64,000 bases of DNA from RGIG2000 sp045612665 (GCA_045612665.1 JAZKZO010000030.1:1-64000); one strand, 5' to 3'; shown: positions 33,602 through 43,215, numbered from the stretch's first letter. Numbers and translations are program-made. Notes: generated by a model not told the origin, from the sequence alone.

Positions 33602-34189
33602 ATGATAATTGAAAAGGAATATGCAAGAGAAAGGGCTGTGCTTTATGCAAGAAAATATGCCTTAGTGCGAAATCCTCTGTTCTTCTCCTTTGCGGGAATT
33701 GGCGGAAATTGCACGAATTTCGTTTCTCAATGCGTGCTTGCGGGAAGCTGTGTTATGAATTATACACCGATTTACGGCTGGTATTATCTTTCAACCAACA
33801 GGCGTAGCGCGTCGTGGACGGGGGTAGAATTTTTCTACAATTTTATGATAGAAAATGTAGGGGTCGGTCCGTTTGGAATTGAGGACACGCTTGAGCGCGC
33901 CGAGGTTGGCGATGTAATTCAGCTTCAAAACGAGGACGGCGTTTTTTATCACACGGTAATCATAAGTGAAATTCGCGACGGAGAAATTTACATTTGTGCC
34001 AACTCAAACGACGCTCTTGACAAGCCACTCTCGGAGTATGATTATGCGAATTTGAGAGTAATTCACATTCTCGGAGTGCGCTTCGACACGAGGTTTCAAA
34101 TCGACTGCTTTGACTCTCTTTATTCTCCACCGTTTTCCGAGGTTACTGAGCAAAACGAGGAGCAAATGCCGAGCGAAAGCGAGCCTTAA
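33602..34189 (+). CDS. Amidase-like (Amidase_6/CHAP-type) cysteine hydrolase
   Basis: A 195-residue protein of the putative amidase domain family (Amidase_6). The catalytic Cys lies in GGNCTNFVSQCVLAG (Cys about 37), the His in VFYHTVIISEI (about 120) and a polar partner in ICANSNDALDKPL. There is no signal peptide, so it is either cytosolic or released in a non-classical way. Sporulating Clostridia have similar proteins, but no sporulation link is shown here. The C-terminal 20 residues are Glu/Ser/Pro-rich. AAGGGGG lies before the ATG. Divergent from pit. Confidence 0.85.
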   Translation: MIIEKEYARERAVLYARKYALVRNPLFFSFAGIGGNCTNFVSQCVLAGSCVMNYTPIYGWYYLSTNRRSASWTGVEFFYNFMIENVGVGPFGIEDTLERAEVGDVIQLQNEDGVFYHTVIISEIRDGEIYICANSNDALDKPLSEYDYANLRVIHILGVRFDTRFQIDCFDSLYSPPFSEVTEQNEEQMPSESEP

Positions 34190-34298
34190 AAACGCGAGTA
34201 TCGGCACTTTGCCCAAAAAGAATAGCCTTCACCTGTGCACATTGCACAAATGGAGTTTATCAATTTTATTTTTAACAGTGAATTTGTTTAAAATTAAC

Positions 34299-34327
34299 TT
34301 GACAAAGGCCTTATAATAGTGTATTAT
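34299..34327 (+). promoter_or_regulatory. Promoter of the 847-residue GH lipoprotein
   Basis: TTGACA, 17 bases, TATTAT, with a further TATAAT inside the spacer. Together with the codon bias it suggests strong expression. Confidence 0.85.
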
Positions 34328-34384
34328 ATATAATGTAATAAAAGCGAAAATACGGCTTTAAAAAAATTCCATATGGAGGACAAA

Positions 34385-36928
34385 ATGAGAAAAAGAATTT
34401 TATTAATTGCTCTTGCGTTGATCATCGCATTGACATCTGTCTTGCTCGCATCTTGTATCCCTACTCCGGATCCAGATGACACAAGCTCATCAAGTAGCGG
34501 CGATTCATCATCAAGCAGCGACGGCCCAAGCGGTCCACAGGGCACAGCTAGCGAGGTTGACAATATCAGATACCTTCGCGTTGCAGATCTTGAAGACGGA
34601 ACTGCTACTCTTAAGTTCAACGTTTTCGTAAGCGGTCTTAGCTATGACATCAGATATAGCGACAAGCCTATTACCGACGAAAACTTTGCTAAGGCTACAA
34701 AGGCTAATGCTAAGGTTACAGGAACAAAGGAAATCACAGTTGTTCTTGAAAATCTTGGTGCTTCAGCTTCAAAGGAATACTACGTAGCTGTTAGACCTTA
34801 TGCAGGCAACGAGTCAAATCACGGTCTTACAAGCTCTGTTCGTGTTGGTGGTAATATGGTTATTCCTATTAACTACACAACATCAATTTCAAACGTTTAC
34901 CACGGTGAAACACTTCGCGGTAACTTCACAAAACTCTTTGACGAGCAGGATGACAAGTACGTTTCAAGCCTTTACCGTCCTGAAACAAACATGGGTACTG
35001 TTTATCCACCGCCAACAACAGGTAACAGAGTTACATACGATCCTAATGCAGGCGACGTTGTAGACGGTAAGGTTGGTATGAACCTCGGTCCTATCGTTGA
35101 CATGGAGTTCAACCACTATATCACAACAATTAAGCTCTTCTACGGTGAGCTCAAGGGTAAGTATGTTGTTGATGGCAACAATGTTGTTTTCGATAACGAC
35201 GCTCCTTTTGTTGGAACAGTTACCGTAAGATGGTCAAAGAAGCCTGTTGACTTCCAGGCTGACAACGAAAAGTGGGATGGCTACTACGAGTTCGAGATGT
35301 CTGACATCGACGACAAGAACTGGAACGACGTTGAGGTTAATGCTGAGGCGAGATACGTTCAGGTTGTATTCAAGGATGGCGAAGCTCCTCACGAAATCTT
35401 GATTTACGGCTATCAAAGCTCCGAAAACACTCCTATCGCAACAACTCTTCGTCCACTTCCTACAATGGGCGAGATGATGGGTATGTGTGGATTCGTTGCT
35501 ACCGGTGGTGGTAACACTCCTATCAGAAGCGTAAGCTGTACAACAGTTCTTCGTGAATATCACAACTTCGGTTGGTCATATAACGACGGTGCATATCCAG
35601 GCATGTCCAACAACTTTATGGGCGGTATGGGTAACTTTGACGGACAATACTCCGCTTATCAGGCTGCAGGAATCAACGTAATTCCATGTATCCAATGGCC
35701 AAACTACGAGCTTGCTAAGAAGGTTGACGACGACGGCAATCCTATCAAGGAAGGCGGAAAATACGTTCCTGCAAGCTTCTTTGAGAAGTTCAATCCTCAG
35801 GTTTACTGCTTGTATGCAGACAATATGTTCTGCTTCGCTGCACGTTATGGCTCTAACACATCAGCAGATCTTCTCTCAATTTTGAGAAAGCACTGCTCAA
35901 CAGCTGCAAAGAGCGCAGGTGCAGGCACACTTCAATGGATCGAGGCAGGTAACGAGCCTAACGGTGAGGATAACCTCGGAATGGTTCCATACCAGCTCGC
36001 AGCTCTCCAAAGCGCTTGCTACGATGGACATATGAAGACATTGACATCATCAAAGATTGATGACGGATACCACTTCGGTGTTAAGAATGCTGACCCTAAC
36101 TTCAAGATTGCTATGGCAGGTCTTGCAGGTACAGGCGGTAGATATATCACAAGTATGTGCTACTGGCTCCAGGCTAACCGTACTGACGGTAACCTTGGTA
36201 TGGATGCATTCAACTTCCACTCCTACTTCTCAAATACCTTCTATATGAACAATACATATATCCAGGTAGGTGTATCTCCTGAGTATTACAACATTGTTGA
36301 CGACATTTCCCGTATAATTGATTACAGAAACAAGTACTTCCCAGACGTTGAGGTTTGGATCACTGAGTTCGGTTGGGACACTAACCCAAGCTACGAAACA
36401 ATGACCGCTGCTCACGCTTACGGAAAGTATGATTCACATCAGGTACAGGCTATGTGGCTCGTACGTGCATACCTCATCTTCTCCTCAATCGGTGTTGATA
36501 AGGCTACTATGTACATGTGCGAGGACGTTGCATACGACGTAACTGCAGTTGGTAAGTACGGTACTTGCGGTGTTGTAGGCTTTGATGAAAACGGCAAGGA
36601 ATACTACAAGGATTCCTACTACTATCTCTACACACTTAAGAACGCTCTTGGCGACTACACATTCGTAGACGAAATGCAATCAGGAAGCGACGATGTTTGG
36701 ATTTACAAGTATCAAAACGATGACGGCAAGACTGCATATGCAGTATGGTGCCCAACAATGGACGGTACAGAGGTTGAAGACTTCGAGCTTAAGATTGACG
36801 GTAGCTCCGCTACTCTCATCCAGGCTGTTGACCTCGACACTGACGGTGTTGCAAGCGATCTCACAGTTACAAACGGAACTGTTAAGATTCACGTTTCAGA
36901 GAACCCTGTATACGTAATGGTTGACTAA
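34385..36928 (+). CDS. Clan GH-A glycoside hydrolase, lipoprotein (paralogue 1)
   Basis: An 847-residue lipid-anchored enzyme. Lipobox LLASC, then a Ser/Asp linker. About 57-155 is a fibronectin-III-like domain, 160-355 an F5/8 type C-like (discoidin) domain ending in EILIYGY, and 365-760 a TIM barrel. Acid/base Glu524 lies in EAGNEPNGED and nucleophile Glu661 in WITEFGWDTN, the clan GH-A layout. The C-terminal 80 residues form a beta domain ending SENPVYVMVD. It is paralogous to the genes at 37091-39055 and 39109-41085. I cannot assign a CAZy family; GH39/GH157-like families are candidates. Codon use resembles gpmI. I chose the ATG at 34385 behind GGAGG. Confidence 0.88.
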   Translation: MRKRILLIALALIIALTSVLLASCIPTPDPDDTSSSSSGDSSSSSDGPSGPQGTASEVDNIRYLRVADLEDGTATLKFNVFVSGLSYDIRYSDKPITDENFAKATKANAKVTGTKEITVVLENLGASASKEYYVAVRPYAGNESNHGLTSSVRVGGNMVIPINYTTSISNVYHGETLRGNFTKLFDEQDDKYVSSLYRPETNMGTVYPPPTTGNRVTYDPNAGDVVDGKVGMNLGPIVDMEFNHYITTIKLFYGELKGKYVVDGNNVVFDNDAPFVGTVTVRWSKKPVDFQADNEKWDGYYEFEMSDIDDKNWNDVEVNAEARYVQVVFKDGEAPHEILIYGYQSSENTPIATTLRPLPTMGEMMGMCGFVATGGGNTPIRSVSCTTVLREYHNFGWSYNDGAYPGMSNNFMGGMGNFDGQYSAYQAAGINVIPCIQWPNYELAKKVDDDGNPIKEGGKYVPASFFEKFNPQVYCLYADNMFCFAARYGSNTSADLLSILRKHCSTAAKSAGAGTLQWIEAGNEPNGEDNLGMVPYQLAALQSACYDGHMKTLTSSKIDDGYHFGVKNADPNFKIAMAGLAGTGGRYITSMCYWLQANRTDGNLGMDAFNFHSYFSNTFYMNNTYIQVGVSPEYYNIVDDISRIIDYRNKYFPDVEVWITEFGWDTNPSYETMTAAHAYGKYDSHQVQAMWLVRAYLIFSSIGVDKATMYMCEDVAYDVTAVGKYGTCGVVGFDENGKEYYKDSYYYLYTLKNALGDYTFVDEMQSGSDDVWIYKYQNDDGKTAYAVWCPTMDGTEVEDFELKIDGSSATLIQAVDLDTDGVASDLTVTNGTVKIHVSENPVYVMVD

Positions 36929-36934
36929 TAAAGT

Positions 36935-36969
36935 AAAAACCGAGGATTCATTCCTCGGTTTTCTTTTTT
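36935..36969 (+). terminator. Terminator after GH paralogue 1
   Basis: AAAACCGAGGA-TTCA-TTCCTCGGTTTT followed by CTTTTTT. Confidence 0.92.
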
Positions 36970-36989
36970 AATTTAAATTTTACAAGCAC

Positions 36990-37045
36990 AAAACGAGAGT
37001 GAACTACACCTCATCCGTCAACTGCGTTGCCACCTTCTCTTTTCT
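36990..37045 (-). repeat. Probable truncated dispersed intergenic repeat
   Basis: The minus strand reads GAAGGTGGC, a short hairpin, then GACGGATGAGGTGTAG. I recall GAAGGTGGC...GACGGATGAGGTGTAG as one arm of a long intergenic palindrome common in gut Firmicutes. Only this arm is here, between two convergent terminators. Confidence 0.4.
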
Positions 37046-37054
37046 TTTTAATTA

Positions 37055-37092
37055 AATTAAAAGAGCCTGCAAAACAGGCTCTTTTGATTTTT
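37055..37092 (-). terminator. Terminator after GH paralogue 2
   Basis: An AAAAGAGCCTG stem with its complement and a 5-base loop; on the minus strand a T-run follows. Confidence 0.9.
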
Positions 37093-39055
37093 ATTTTTCT
37101 ACTACGAAGATTGGGTTCTCGCTTACGTTAACAACAACTGTTCCGTTATTGTTTTCAAGTGCGCTATGCTTACCGTTATAAGCCTCGTTTACAAGCTGAA
37201 TGAGCTCGAATTCGCCCTCTCCAACCTTAAGCTTCATACCGGGAACCTTTGTTCCGTCAGAGGTTGTGCACCATACTGCGTACTTTGCCTTACCCTCTTT
37301 TGTAACGTATTTGAAAATCTTAACGTTTGCGTTAGGAGCTTCAATTTCGCCATCAAAGCGAGTTGTCTTAAGGATTTCCTTAAGAGTATATACATAATAG
37401 AAGGAATCCTTCTTGTTTCCTTGAATTACATTTGTAGGATCAATCTCGATTGGGAATCTGATAAGTCCGCTCGAGCCGTACTTACCAACGGCAGTTTCCT
37501 CAGGACCGCAGTCGCGCGACATATACATAGCAGCCTTTTCTACACCGATTGATGAAAGAAGGAGATATTCACGAACAAGCCACATAGCCTGTACCTGTCT
37601 ACCTGTATATTCTCCGTATGCGTGTGCAGCGGTTGAGGTCTTCCAGCTTTGGTTAGTGTCCCAACCAAATTCGGTGAGCCAAATTTCCATATCGGGATAG
37701 TATCTATCACGGAAATCACGAATTGAATCGAAGCGTCCGATGATATCACCCTCTTCAGGAGATACGCCCATCCAAATGCTTTGACCTTGGTCGCCACGGT
37801 CCTCGATATTTACGTCTACGAGCTTTGCAATACCTGCCTCGTCAAGCTTTTTACCGCAATAGCAGTGAGCGTTGATTGCATCAAAAGGAAGCTTTCCGTC
37901 CTTACGGTTGTACTTGCACCAAAGCTGCATAGCTCTTATATAGTTGGAGTTAAGTCCTGCTCCACCTGACATTGACATCTTGAAGTTAGGGTCAGCCTGC
38001 TTTACACCAACGTTCTTGTACATTCCCTCGTGTCCGTCATAGCACATGCTAAGGAATGCTGCAAGCTCGAATGGTGAGAAGTACGGATCTCTGCCAAGCC
38101 AAGTTCCGTCGGGCTCGTTAAGAGGCTCTACACTCTTAAGGTAGCCAAGACCGATTTTAGGCTCTTGTCCATCAACAACCTTAATAAGTGATGGATCAAT
38201 ATCCTTATTGTTTCCGTATCTTGCAACAAATTGGAAAAGCATTGTTGCGTAGCTCATATAGTTCTTTGGATCAGTTGAATCACAGGTGTGGTCCTTAGGG
38301 CATCTCTTTGAGTGAGTTGAGATAACAGGACAAACGTCAATACCGAACTTCTTTGTCTTGCGATAATATTCATCGAAGTCCCAAGGTCCGGCAAAGCTTG
38401 GATTGAATGCGATTTTGGTATTCTCCATATCGGGAGTACAGCTCCAAAGCCATGGGTGATACTCACGGATATAGCTTACAGCACGAAGAACGTCATCACC
38501 GTCGTTTACGAACGCATTCATACCAACGAATTCGCTAAGATCACTAAACTTGTGCTCCTTCTTTTCAGGGATAACCTGTGTGCTTGGTGCAACCTCGTAG
38601 CCGTAGATTATAATCTCTGACGGTGCTTGGTTATTATTAAATGAGAAGTTGATATACTCGGTCTGAGCGTTGGTTTCGAATCCTGTCCACTTTCTCTTTT
38701 CAGGAGCAAGCTCCTCGTTATACTCCCAGCTAAATGGAGTTCCCATCTTAACTCTAACCTTACGAACACCGTAGTCAGCCTTGTCCTTTTCGGGCTTATA
38801 TTCGTCATAGTCGTTATAGATGAACATATTTGTGATTTGGTAAACTGCGCCGAGCTCAATTGTAAATGCCAAGTCAGTTTCTCCAACCCACCAATGGTCG
38901 TGTCTTGGGTGAACCTGTGGGATTTGTGGCTCTACGCCATAAAGGGGATCTCCGTCGGTATCGAATTCGCAGAAGAAGTTTGATACCTTCTCAATTCCCA
39001 TATCGTTGATAATCATCTCAGGGGTGATGCGTATTTTTTGTGGTTTGTTGTTCAT
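37091..39055 (-). CDS. Clan GH-A glycoside hydrolase without signal peptide (paralogue 2)
   Basis: A 654-residue paralogue of the flanking GH lipoproteins. It starts MNNKPQKIRITPEMI with no signal peptide or lipobox. About 10-165 is a discoidin-like domain ending EIIIYGYE. The barrel has acid/base Glu314 in EPLNEPDGT and nucleophile Glu462 in WLTEFGWDTN. The shared C-terminus ends VSENPIFVVEK. Unlike its neighbours it appears cytosolic, so it may act on imported oligosaccharides. AAGGAG precedes the start. It lies 53 bases after paralogue 3 in the same transcript. Confidence 0.87.
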   Translation of the reverse strand: MNNKPQKIRITPEMIINDMGIEKVSNFFCEFDTDGDPLYGVEPQIPQVHPRHDHWWVGETDLAFTIELGAVYQITNMFIYNDYDEYKPEKDKADYGVRKVRVKMGTPFSWEYNEELAPEKRKWTGFETNAQTEYINFSFNNNQAPSEIIIYGYEVAPSTQVIPEKKEHKFSDLSEFVGMNAFVNDGDDVLRAVSYIREYHPWLWSCTPDMENTKIAFNPSFAGPWDFDEYYRKTKKFGIDVCPVISTHSKRCPKDHTCDSTDPKNYMSYATMLFQFVARYGNNKDIDPSLIKVVDGQEPKIGLGYLKSVEPLNEPDGTWLGRDPYFSPFELAAFLSMCYDGHEGMYKNVGVKQADPNFKMSMSGGAGLNSNYIRAMQLWCKYNRKDGKLPFDAINAHCYCGKKLDEAGIAKLVDVNIEDRGDQGQSIWMGVSPEEGDIIGRFDSIRDFRDRYYPDMEIWLTEFGWDTNQSWKTSTAAHAYGEYTGRQVQAMWLVREYLLLSSIGVEKAAMYMSRDCGPEETAVGKYGSSGLIRFPIEIDPTNVIQGNKKDSFYYVYTLKEILKTTRFDGEIEAPNANVKIFKYVTKEGKAKYAVWCTTSDGTKVPGMKLKVGEGEFELIQLVNEAYNGKHSALENNNGTVVVNVSENPIFVVEK

Positions 39056-39108
39056 TTTAAGTTCTCCTTTTTAATCAGACGCTTTGATGTTTTTCTCGTC
39101 TAATGCTC

Positions 39109-41085
39109 TTATTCTGCTATTACAAGAATTGGGCATTCGCTTACGTTTACGCTAACTGTGCCGTTATTAACGGTAAGCGCGCTTGACACACCGGCGATTT
39201 CGCCATATGCCATTTCAACAAGCGTTGCCGATGATGCGTTACCGATATTCAACTGATATCCGTCAACGCGAACGTTGTCAGAGGTAGGACACCATACTGC
39301 ATAGCAGGTCTTGCCCTGACCGTTTTCAAACTTGTAAATCCACACGTCCTCATTACCGGAATCGATGATTTCAGTGAAATACATATCCGACATATTGCTC
39401 TTAAGTGTGTATATGTAATAATAAGAGTCCTTCTTTACTCCGTTAGATGTGATAATACCGCTTGTGCCGTATTTTCCAATGGAGGTGTCCTCAGCACCGA
39501 CGTCGCTACACATATACATTGCCGCACGGTCAACGCCGATTGATGCAAGAATAAAGTATGCGCGTGTGAGCCACATTGCCTGCACCTGTCTGCCCGTGTA
39601 AGGACCGTATGCGTGCGATGAGCCCTGTGTGAGGTAGCTTTGATTTGTATCCCAACCAAATTCGGTAAGCCATACTTCCTTATCAGGATAGTAGGTGTTT
39701 CTAAAGTCGAGCACGTCAGCGAGTGCGCCTGCAAGGTCTGCATCCTCAGGGGATACGCCTATTTCAATTGCATAGCCGTTATACTCGATTGTTTTTCTAC
39801 AATATGTGTGTACGTTAAATGCGTCAATTCCGATATCGCCGTCCGCACGGTTATGCTCAAGCCAGAAGCACATTGCTCTTATGTATCTGTTTTGGATACC
39901 TGCAAGTCCTGACATTGCAACCTTCATTCCGGGATCGGCATTTGCGATACCAAGACCGCTACCGCTAGGAGAATTCATAGTGTTACAGTGTCCGTCATAT
40001 ACAGCAGAGGTAAATGCTGCAAGCTGATACGGTGTGTAGCCGTTTGAATCCTCACCGTTTGGCTCGTTTCCTATTTCAATCCAATCAACAAGGTCGGTAT
40101 TGATAACAGGCTTTTGTCCCTTTGCAATCTTTACAAGGTCGAGCGTTGCGTTTGGATTATTTCCGTAACGGAGCGAGTATTGATATACAAACTCCGCATA
40201 CATTACGTAAGACTGTGGGTCGTTTTTGCTTTCTCCCTCAAGATGTGCAGGAGATGATTTCATATCAAACATAAGGCAAGGAACAGGATCGGTGTTCTTT
40301 TTTCTAAGCGCCTTATAGATGATTTCCATCATAGTCTGATAGTTACCGATAAAGTTGGTTGCCGGCTGAGGATAAAGCTCCTTCTTATATGCAAAATTCC
40401 ACGTTTTGTAATCACGGAAGTAGCCTGCACACTCAAGGCTTGATGCCTTGTCAGCCTGGCTGTGTCCATTGATACCGAGAATGTATCCCATCGGCTTATT
40501 TTGATGTGTTCCGGTAGGCTGTGCAGGAGTCTCTCCCAAGTCGTAGCCGTATGCCATAATTTCGTACGGCGGAGCTGATGCTCTGTTCTTAAACTTGATA
40601 TTCAGATACTGTGTATCTGCGTTTATCTCAACCTTATTCCAGCCCTGCTTGTCAGCGGTATATGTAACGGTTGTTTCATACGCAAACGGTGTACCTGCCT
40701 CAAGCACGATTGTTTGTCCTGAGCCGTTGTAGTAAAGATACACGTGATCGATGTGCTTCTTTACTCCGAAGTTTACTGTTATTTCGAATTCGCCGTTAAA
40801 GTCGTCCTCATCAATATCTCCGTCGTTATCAAAATCGTACGGAAGCAGGAAGCTTGACGGCACCTGTGCGTTTATATCGGTTGGATTTGAATTTTGCTCA
40901 TCGAAAAGAGGCGACAAATTCTTAAGCGACATTCCGCAATAGGTCATATCGTAATCTATTGGCAACTGTACGACTGTTTTGTCAATCTCGTCATCATCGT
41001 CATCGTCGTTACACGAAACGAATGCAAGAGTTACAAATATCGTAGCCAACACTAAAAGCAAGCATTTGAAAAGTCTTGATTTCAT
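39109..41085 (-). CDS. Clan GH-A glycoside hydrolase, lipoprotein (paralogue 3)
   Basis: A 658-residue lipoprotein (lipobox FVSC, then a run of Asp residues). About 40-175 is a discoidin-like domain ending EIMAYGYD. The barrel has acid/base Glu341 in EIGNEPNGED and nucleophile Glu475 in WLTEFGWDTN, followed by the common C-terminal beta domain (SECPILVIAE). An Asp-rich NDGDIDEDDF loop in the N-terminal domain may bind calcium. First gene of a two-gene transcript with paralogue 2. AAGGAGG abuts a GNRA-loop hairpin before the start. Confidence 0.88.
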   Translation of the reverse strand: MKSRLFKCLLLVLATIFVTLAFVSCNDDDDDDEIDKTVVQLPIDYDMTYCGMSLKNLSPLFDEQNSNPTDINAQVPSSFLLPYDFDNDGDIDEDDFNGEFEITVNFGVKKHIDHVYLYYNGSGQTIVLEAGTPFAYETTVTYTADKQGWNKVEINADTQYLNIKFKNRASAPPYEIMAYGYDLGETPAQPTGTHQNKPMGYILGINGHSQADKASSLECAGYFRDYKTWNFAYKKELYPQPATNFIGNYQTMMEIIYKALRKKNTDPVPCLMFDMKSSPAHLEGESKNDPQSYVMYAEFVYQYSLRYGNNPNATLDLVKIAKGQKPVINTDLVDWIEIGNEPNGEDSNGYTPYQLAAFTSAVYDGHCNTMNSPSGSGLGIANADPGMKVAMSGLAGIQNRYIRAMCFWLEHNRADGDIGIDAFNVHTYCRKTIEYNGYAIEIGVSPEDADLAGALADVLDFRNTYYPDKEVWLTEFGWDTNQSYLTQGSSHAYGPYTGRQVQAMWLTRAYFILASIGVDRAAMYMCSDVGAEDTSIGKYGTSGIITSNGVKKDSYYYIYTLKSNMSDMYFTEIIDSGNEDVWIYKFENGQGKTCYAVWCPTSDNVRVDGYQLNIGNASSATLVEMAYGEIAGVSSALTVNNGTVSVNVSECPILVIAE

Positions 41086-41096
41086 AATTACCTCCT

Positions 41097-41110
41097 TGCG
41101 CTTGCGCGCA
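41097..41110 (-). promoter_or_regulatory. 5' leader hairpin abutting the ribosome binding site
   Basis: On the transcript TGCGC-GCAA-GCGCA (a GNRA tetraloop hairpin) is followed directly by AGGAGG of the GH lipoprotein gene. Confidence 0.65.
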
Positions 41111-41122
41111 TTTATTTATTAT

Positions 41123-41151
41123 ATTATATAATAAAAGATGGCAAAAGTCAA
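41123..41151 (-). promoter_or_regulatory. Promoter of GH paralogues 3 and 2
   Basis: Minus strand TTGACT, 17 bases, TATAAT. Confidence 0.88.
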
Positions 41152-41233
41152 GTAACTAATTGACAAATTCTCCTATTGAAATGCTGTTTTTTGTCATTTT
41201 TTAAGCAATATTAACAAAAATGAAAAAAGGCAC

Positions 41234-41262
41234 TTGAATTTAGCATAATTTTAAGGTAAAAT
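41234..41262 (+). promoter_or_regulatory. Promoter of the Na/Pi transporter gene
   Basis: TTGAAT, 17 bases, TAAAAT, 63 bases before the start codon. Confidence 0.78.
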
Positions 41263-41325
41263 TATAATAGCGTAATGTGGGCTTTTTACCATTTTACCGA
41301 AAATTTGATAAATAAGGAAATTTGT

Positions 41326-43173
41326 ATGACAGGTATTGAAATCGCAACAATAATTGTAATGCTTCTTGGTGGACTTGCCTTCTTCCTTTACGGTATGAGT
41401 CTTATGACTAACGGTCTTGAAAGAATGGCGGGCGGTAAGCTCGAGAGCATTCTTAAAAGCGCGTCCTCTAACAAGGTTAAGGGAATGGCGCTCGGATGCG
41501 GAGTTACAGCCGTAATTCAGTCCTCATCCGCTACCACCGTTATGCTCGTAGGTCTTGTTGGCTCGGGTATTATGACGCTTCCTCAAACGGTAGGAATGCT
41601 CATGGGCTCAAACATCGGTACAACAATCACACCTTGGATAACAGGTCTTAGCTCTCTTAACGGAAGCAGTAACTCACTCGCCTTCTTAAATCTCTTAAAG
41701 CCGTCCTTCTTTACTCCGATAATCGCTCTTATCGGTATCGTTCTTATTATGTTCTTTAGTAAGAAGGACAGAAAGAACAAGGACATCGGAACTATCTGCC
41801 TCGGCTTTGCAATTCTTATGCAGGGAATGGAGCTTATGTCCGACTCTGTGTCGTTCTTAAGCGAAAAGGATGCTTCTTCCGGAAACCTTCTTTACGGTGA
41901 TGCATTCTTCAAGGTAATCGAGGTTTTTGATGCTAAGGTTGTTGGCATTTGGCTCGCACTTATTATCGGTATGATATTCACAGCCGTTATTCAGTCCTCA
42001 TCGGCTGCAACGGGTGTGCTTCAAATTCTCGTTGCCGCTACTACAATCACAAACGCAGCAGGCGAGGTTGTTGGCGGTATGTCCTATAAGGTTGTAATTC
42101 CACTTATTCTCGGCATCAACATCGGTACTTGCGTAACCGCGGTTATTTCAAGCCTTGGTGCAAACGGAGATGCGAAGCGCGTTGCCGTAACTCACCTTAC
42201 AATTAAAATAATCGCTGCACTTCTTTGCATGATTCCATTCGCAATAATCTGTGGATTTAGCCCTGATTTTCTTGACAAAATCCCGAATGTTTGGGGAATT
42301 GCCACCTTCCACACATTATTTAACGTTGTAACAACCTTCGTTCTTCTCCCGTTCACAAACCAAATTATGAAGCTTTCATACATATTTGTAAAGGAAAAGA
42401 ACGAGAAAAAGAGAATCGCTTATATCGACCCTATTCTTCTCAACCAATCCCCTGCGGTTGCAATTTCGGAGTGTGCTAACCTCACAAACGAAATGTGTGC
42501 GCTTTCAAGAGATACAATCTTCCTAGCACTTGACAACCTATACAACTACAATCAAAAGAATTCTCAGGTTATCCTTGATAACGAGGAGCTAATCGACAAG
42601 TACGAGGACAACCTCGGTACTTATCTTGTAAAAATCTCGGCACGCTCAATTTCAGATGCCGACTCAAGAAGAGCATCGAAGCTTCTTCATACAATCGGTG
42701 ATTTCGAGCGTCTTAGCGACCACGCAATCAACATAATGATGGTTGCCGACGAGATGAACAACAAAAAGATTTCCTTCTCCGATGAGGCTAAGGCTGAAAT
42801 TGACGTTATTACACGCGCTCTTCGCGAGATTATCAATCTCACCTGCGATTCGTTTGCTGTAAACGACGTTGATCTTGCAAAGCGTGTTGAGCCTCTTGAG
42901 CAGGTTATCGATATGCTTATCGCAAAGTCGAAATCCAACCACATTGCCCGTCTTCAGGCAGGAAACTGCACAATCGAGCTTGGATTCATCCTCTCCGACC
43001 TTCTCAACAACTACTCCCGTGTTTCCGACCACTGCTCAAATATCGCGGTTGCTCTTATCGAAACCTCGCATAACAGCTTTGGAACTCACGAATATCTTAA
43101 CTCAGTTAAGAACACAGGAAACGAGAAATTCTCGGTTGCCTTCGACGAATACGCATCTGCTTACAAATTCTAA
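41326..43173 (+). CDS. Na/Pi cotransporter with PhoU-like C-terminal domain
   Basis: A 615-residue membrane protein. The first half has two inverted Na/Pi-cotransporter repeats, each with the QSSSA signature (VTAVIQSSSATTVM, about 64-77, and AVIQSSSAATGVLQ, about 220-233). After the last membrane segment (about 335-355), residues 390-600 are helical and PhoU-like. It moves phosphate with Na+. The start at 41326 follows AAGGAA; the longer frame reaches into the promoter region. Monocistronic. Confidence 0.92.
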   Translation: MTGIEIATIIVMLLGGLAFFLYGMSLMTNGLERMAGGKLESILKSASSNKVKGMALGCGVTAVIQSSSATTVMLVGLVGSGIMTLPQTVGMLMGSNIGTTITPWITGLSSLNGSSNSLAFLNLLKPSFFTPIIALIGIVLIMFFSKKDRKNKDIGTICLGFAILMQGMELMSDSVSFLSEKDASSGNLLYGDAFFKVIEVFDAKVVGIWLALIIGMIFTAVIQSSSAATGVLQILVAATTITNAAGEVVGGMSYKVVIPLILGINIGTCVTAVISSLGANGDAKRVAVTHLTIKIIAALLCMIPFAIICGFSPDFLDKIPNVWGIATFHTLFNVVTTFVLLPFTNQIMKLSYIFVKEKNEKKRIAYIDPILLNQSPAVAISECANLTNEMCALSRDTIFLALDNLYNYNQKNSQVILDNEELIDKYEDNLGTYLVKISARSISDADSRRASKLLHTIGDFERLSDHAINIMMVADEMNNKKISFSDEAKAEIDVITRALREIINLTCDSFAVNDVDLAKRVEPLEQVIDMLIAKSKSNHIARLQAGNCTIELGFILSDLLNNYSRVSDHCSNIAVALIETSHNSFGTHEYLNSVKNTGNEKFSVAFDEYASAYKF

Positions 43174-43183
43174 GCATAAACAC

Positions 43184-43215
43184 AAAATCCTCGACACAGT
43201 GTCGGGGATTTTTCC
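43184..43215 (+). terminator. Terminator after the Na/Pi transporter
   Basis: An AAATCCTCGACAC stem with near-complement GTGTCGGGGATTT, 3-base loop, then a T-run. Confidence 0.88.

Noticed and set aside
33602..34189. Phage endolysin
   Set aside because: The amidase-like fold could suggest it, but there are no phage genes around, no wall-binding repeats and no holin.
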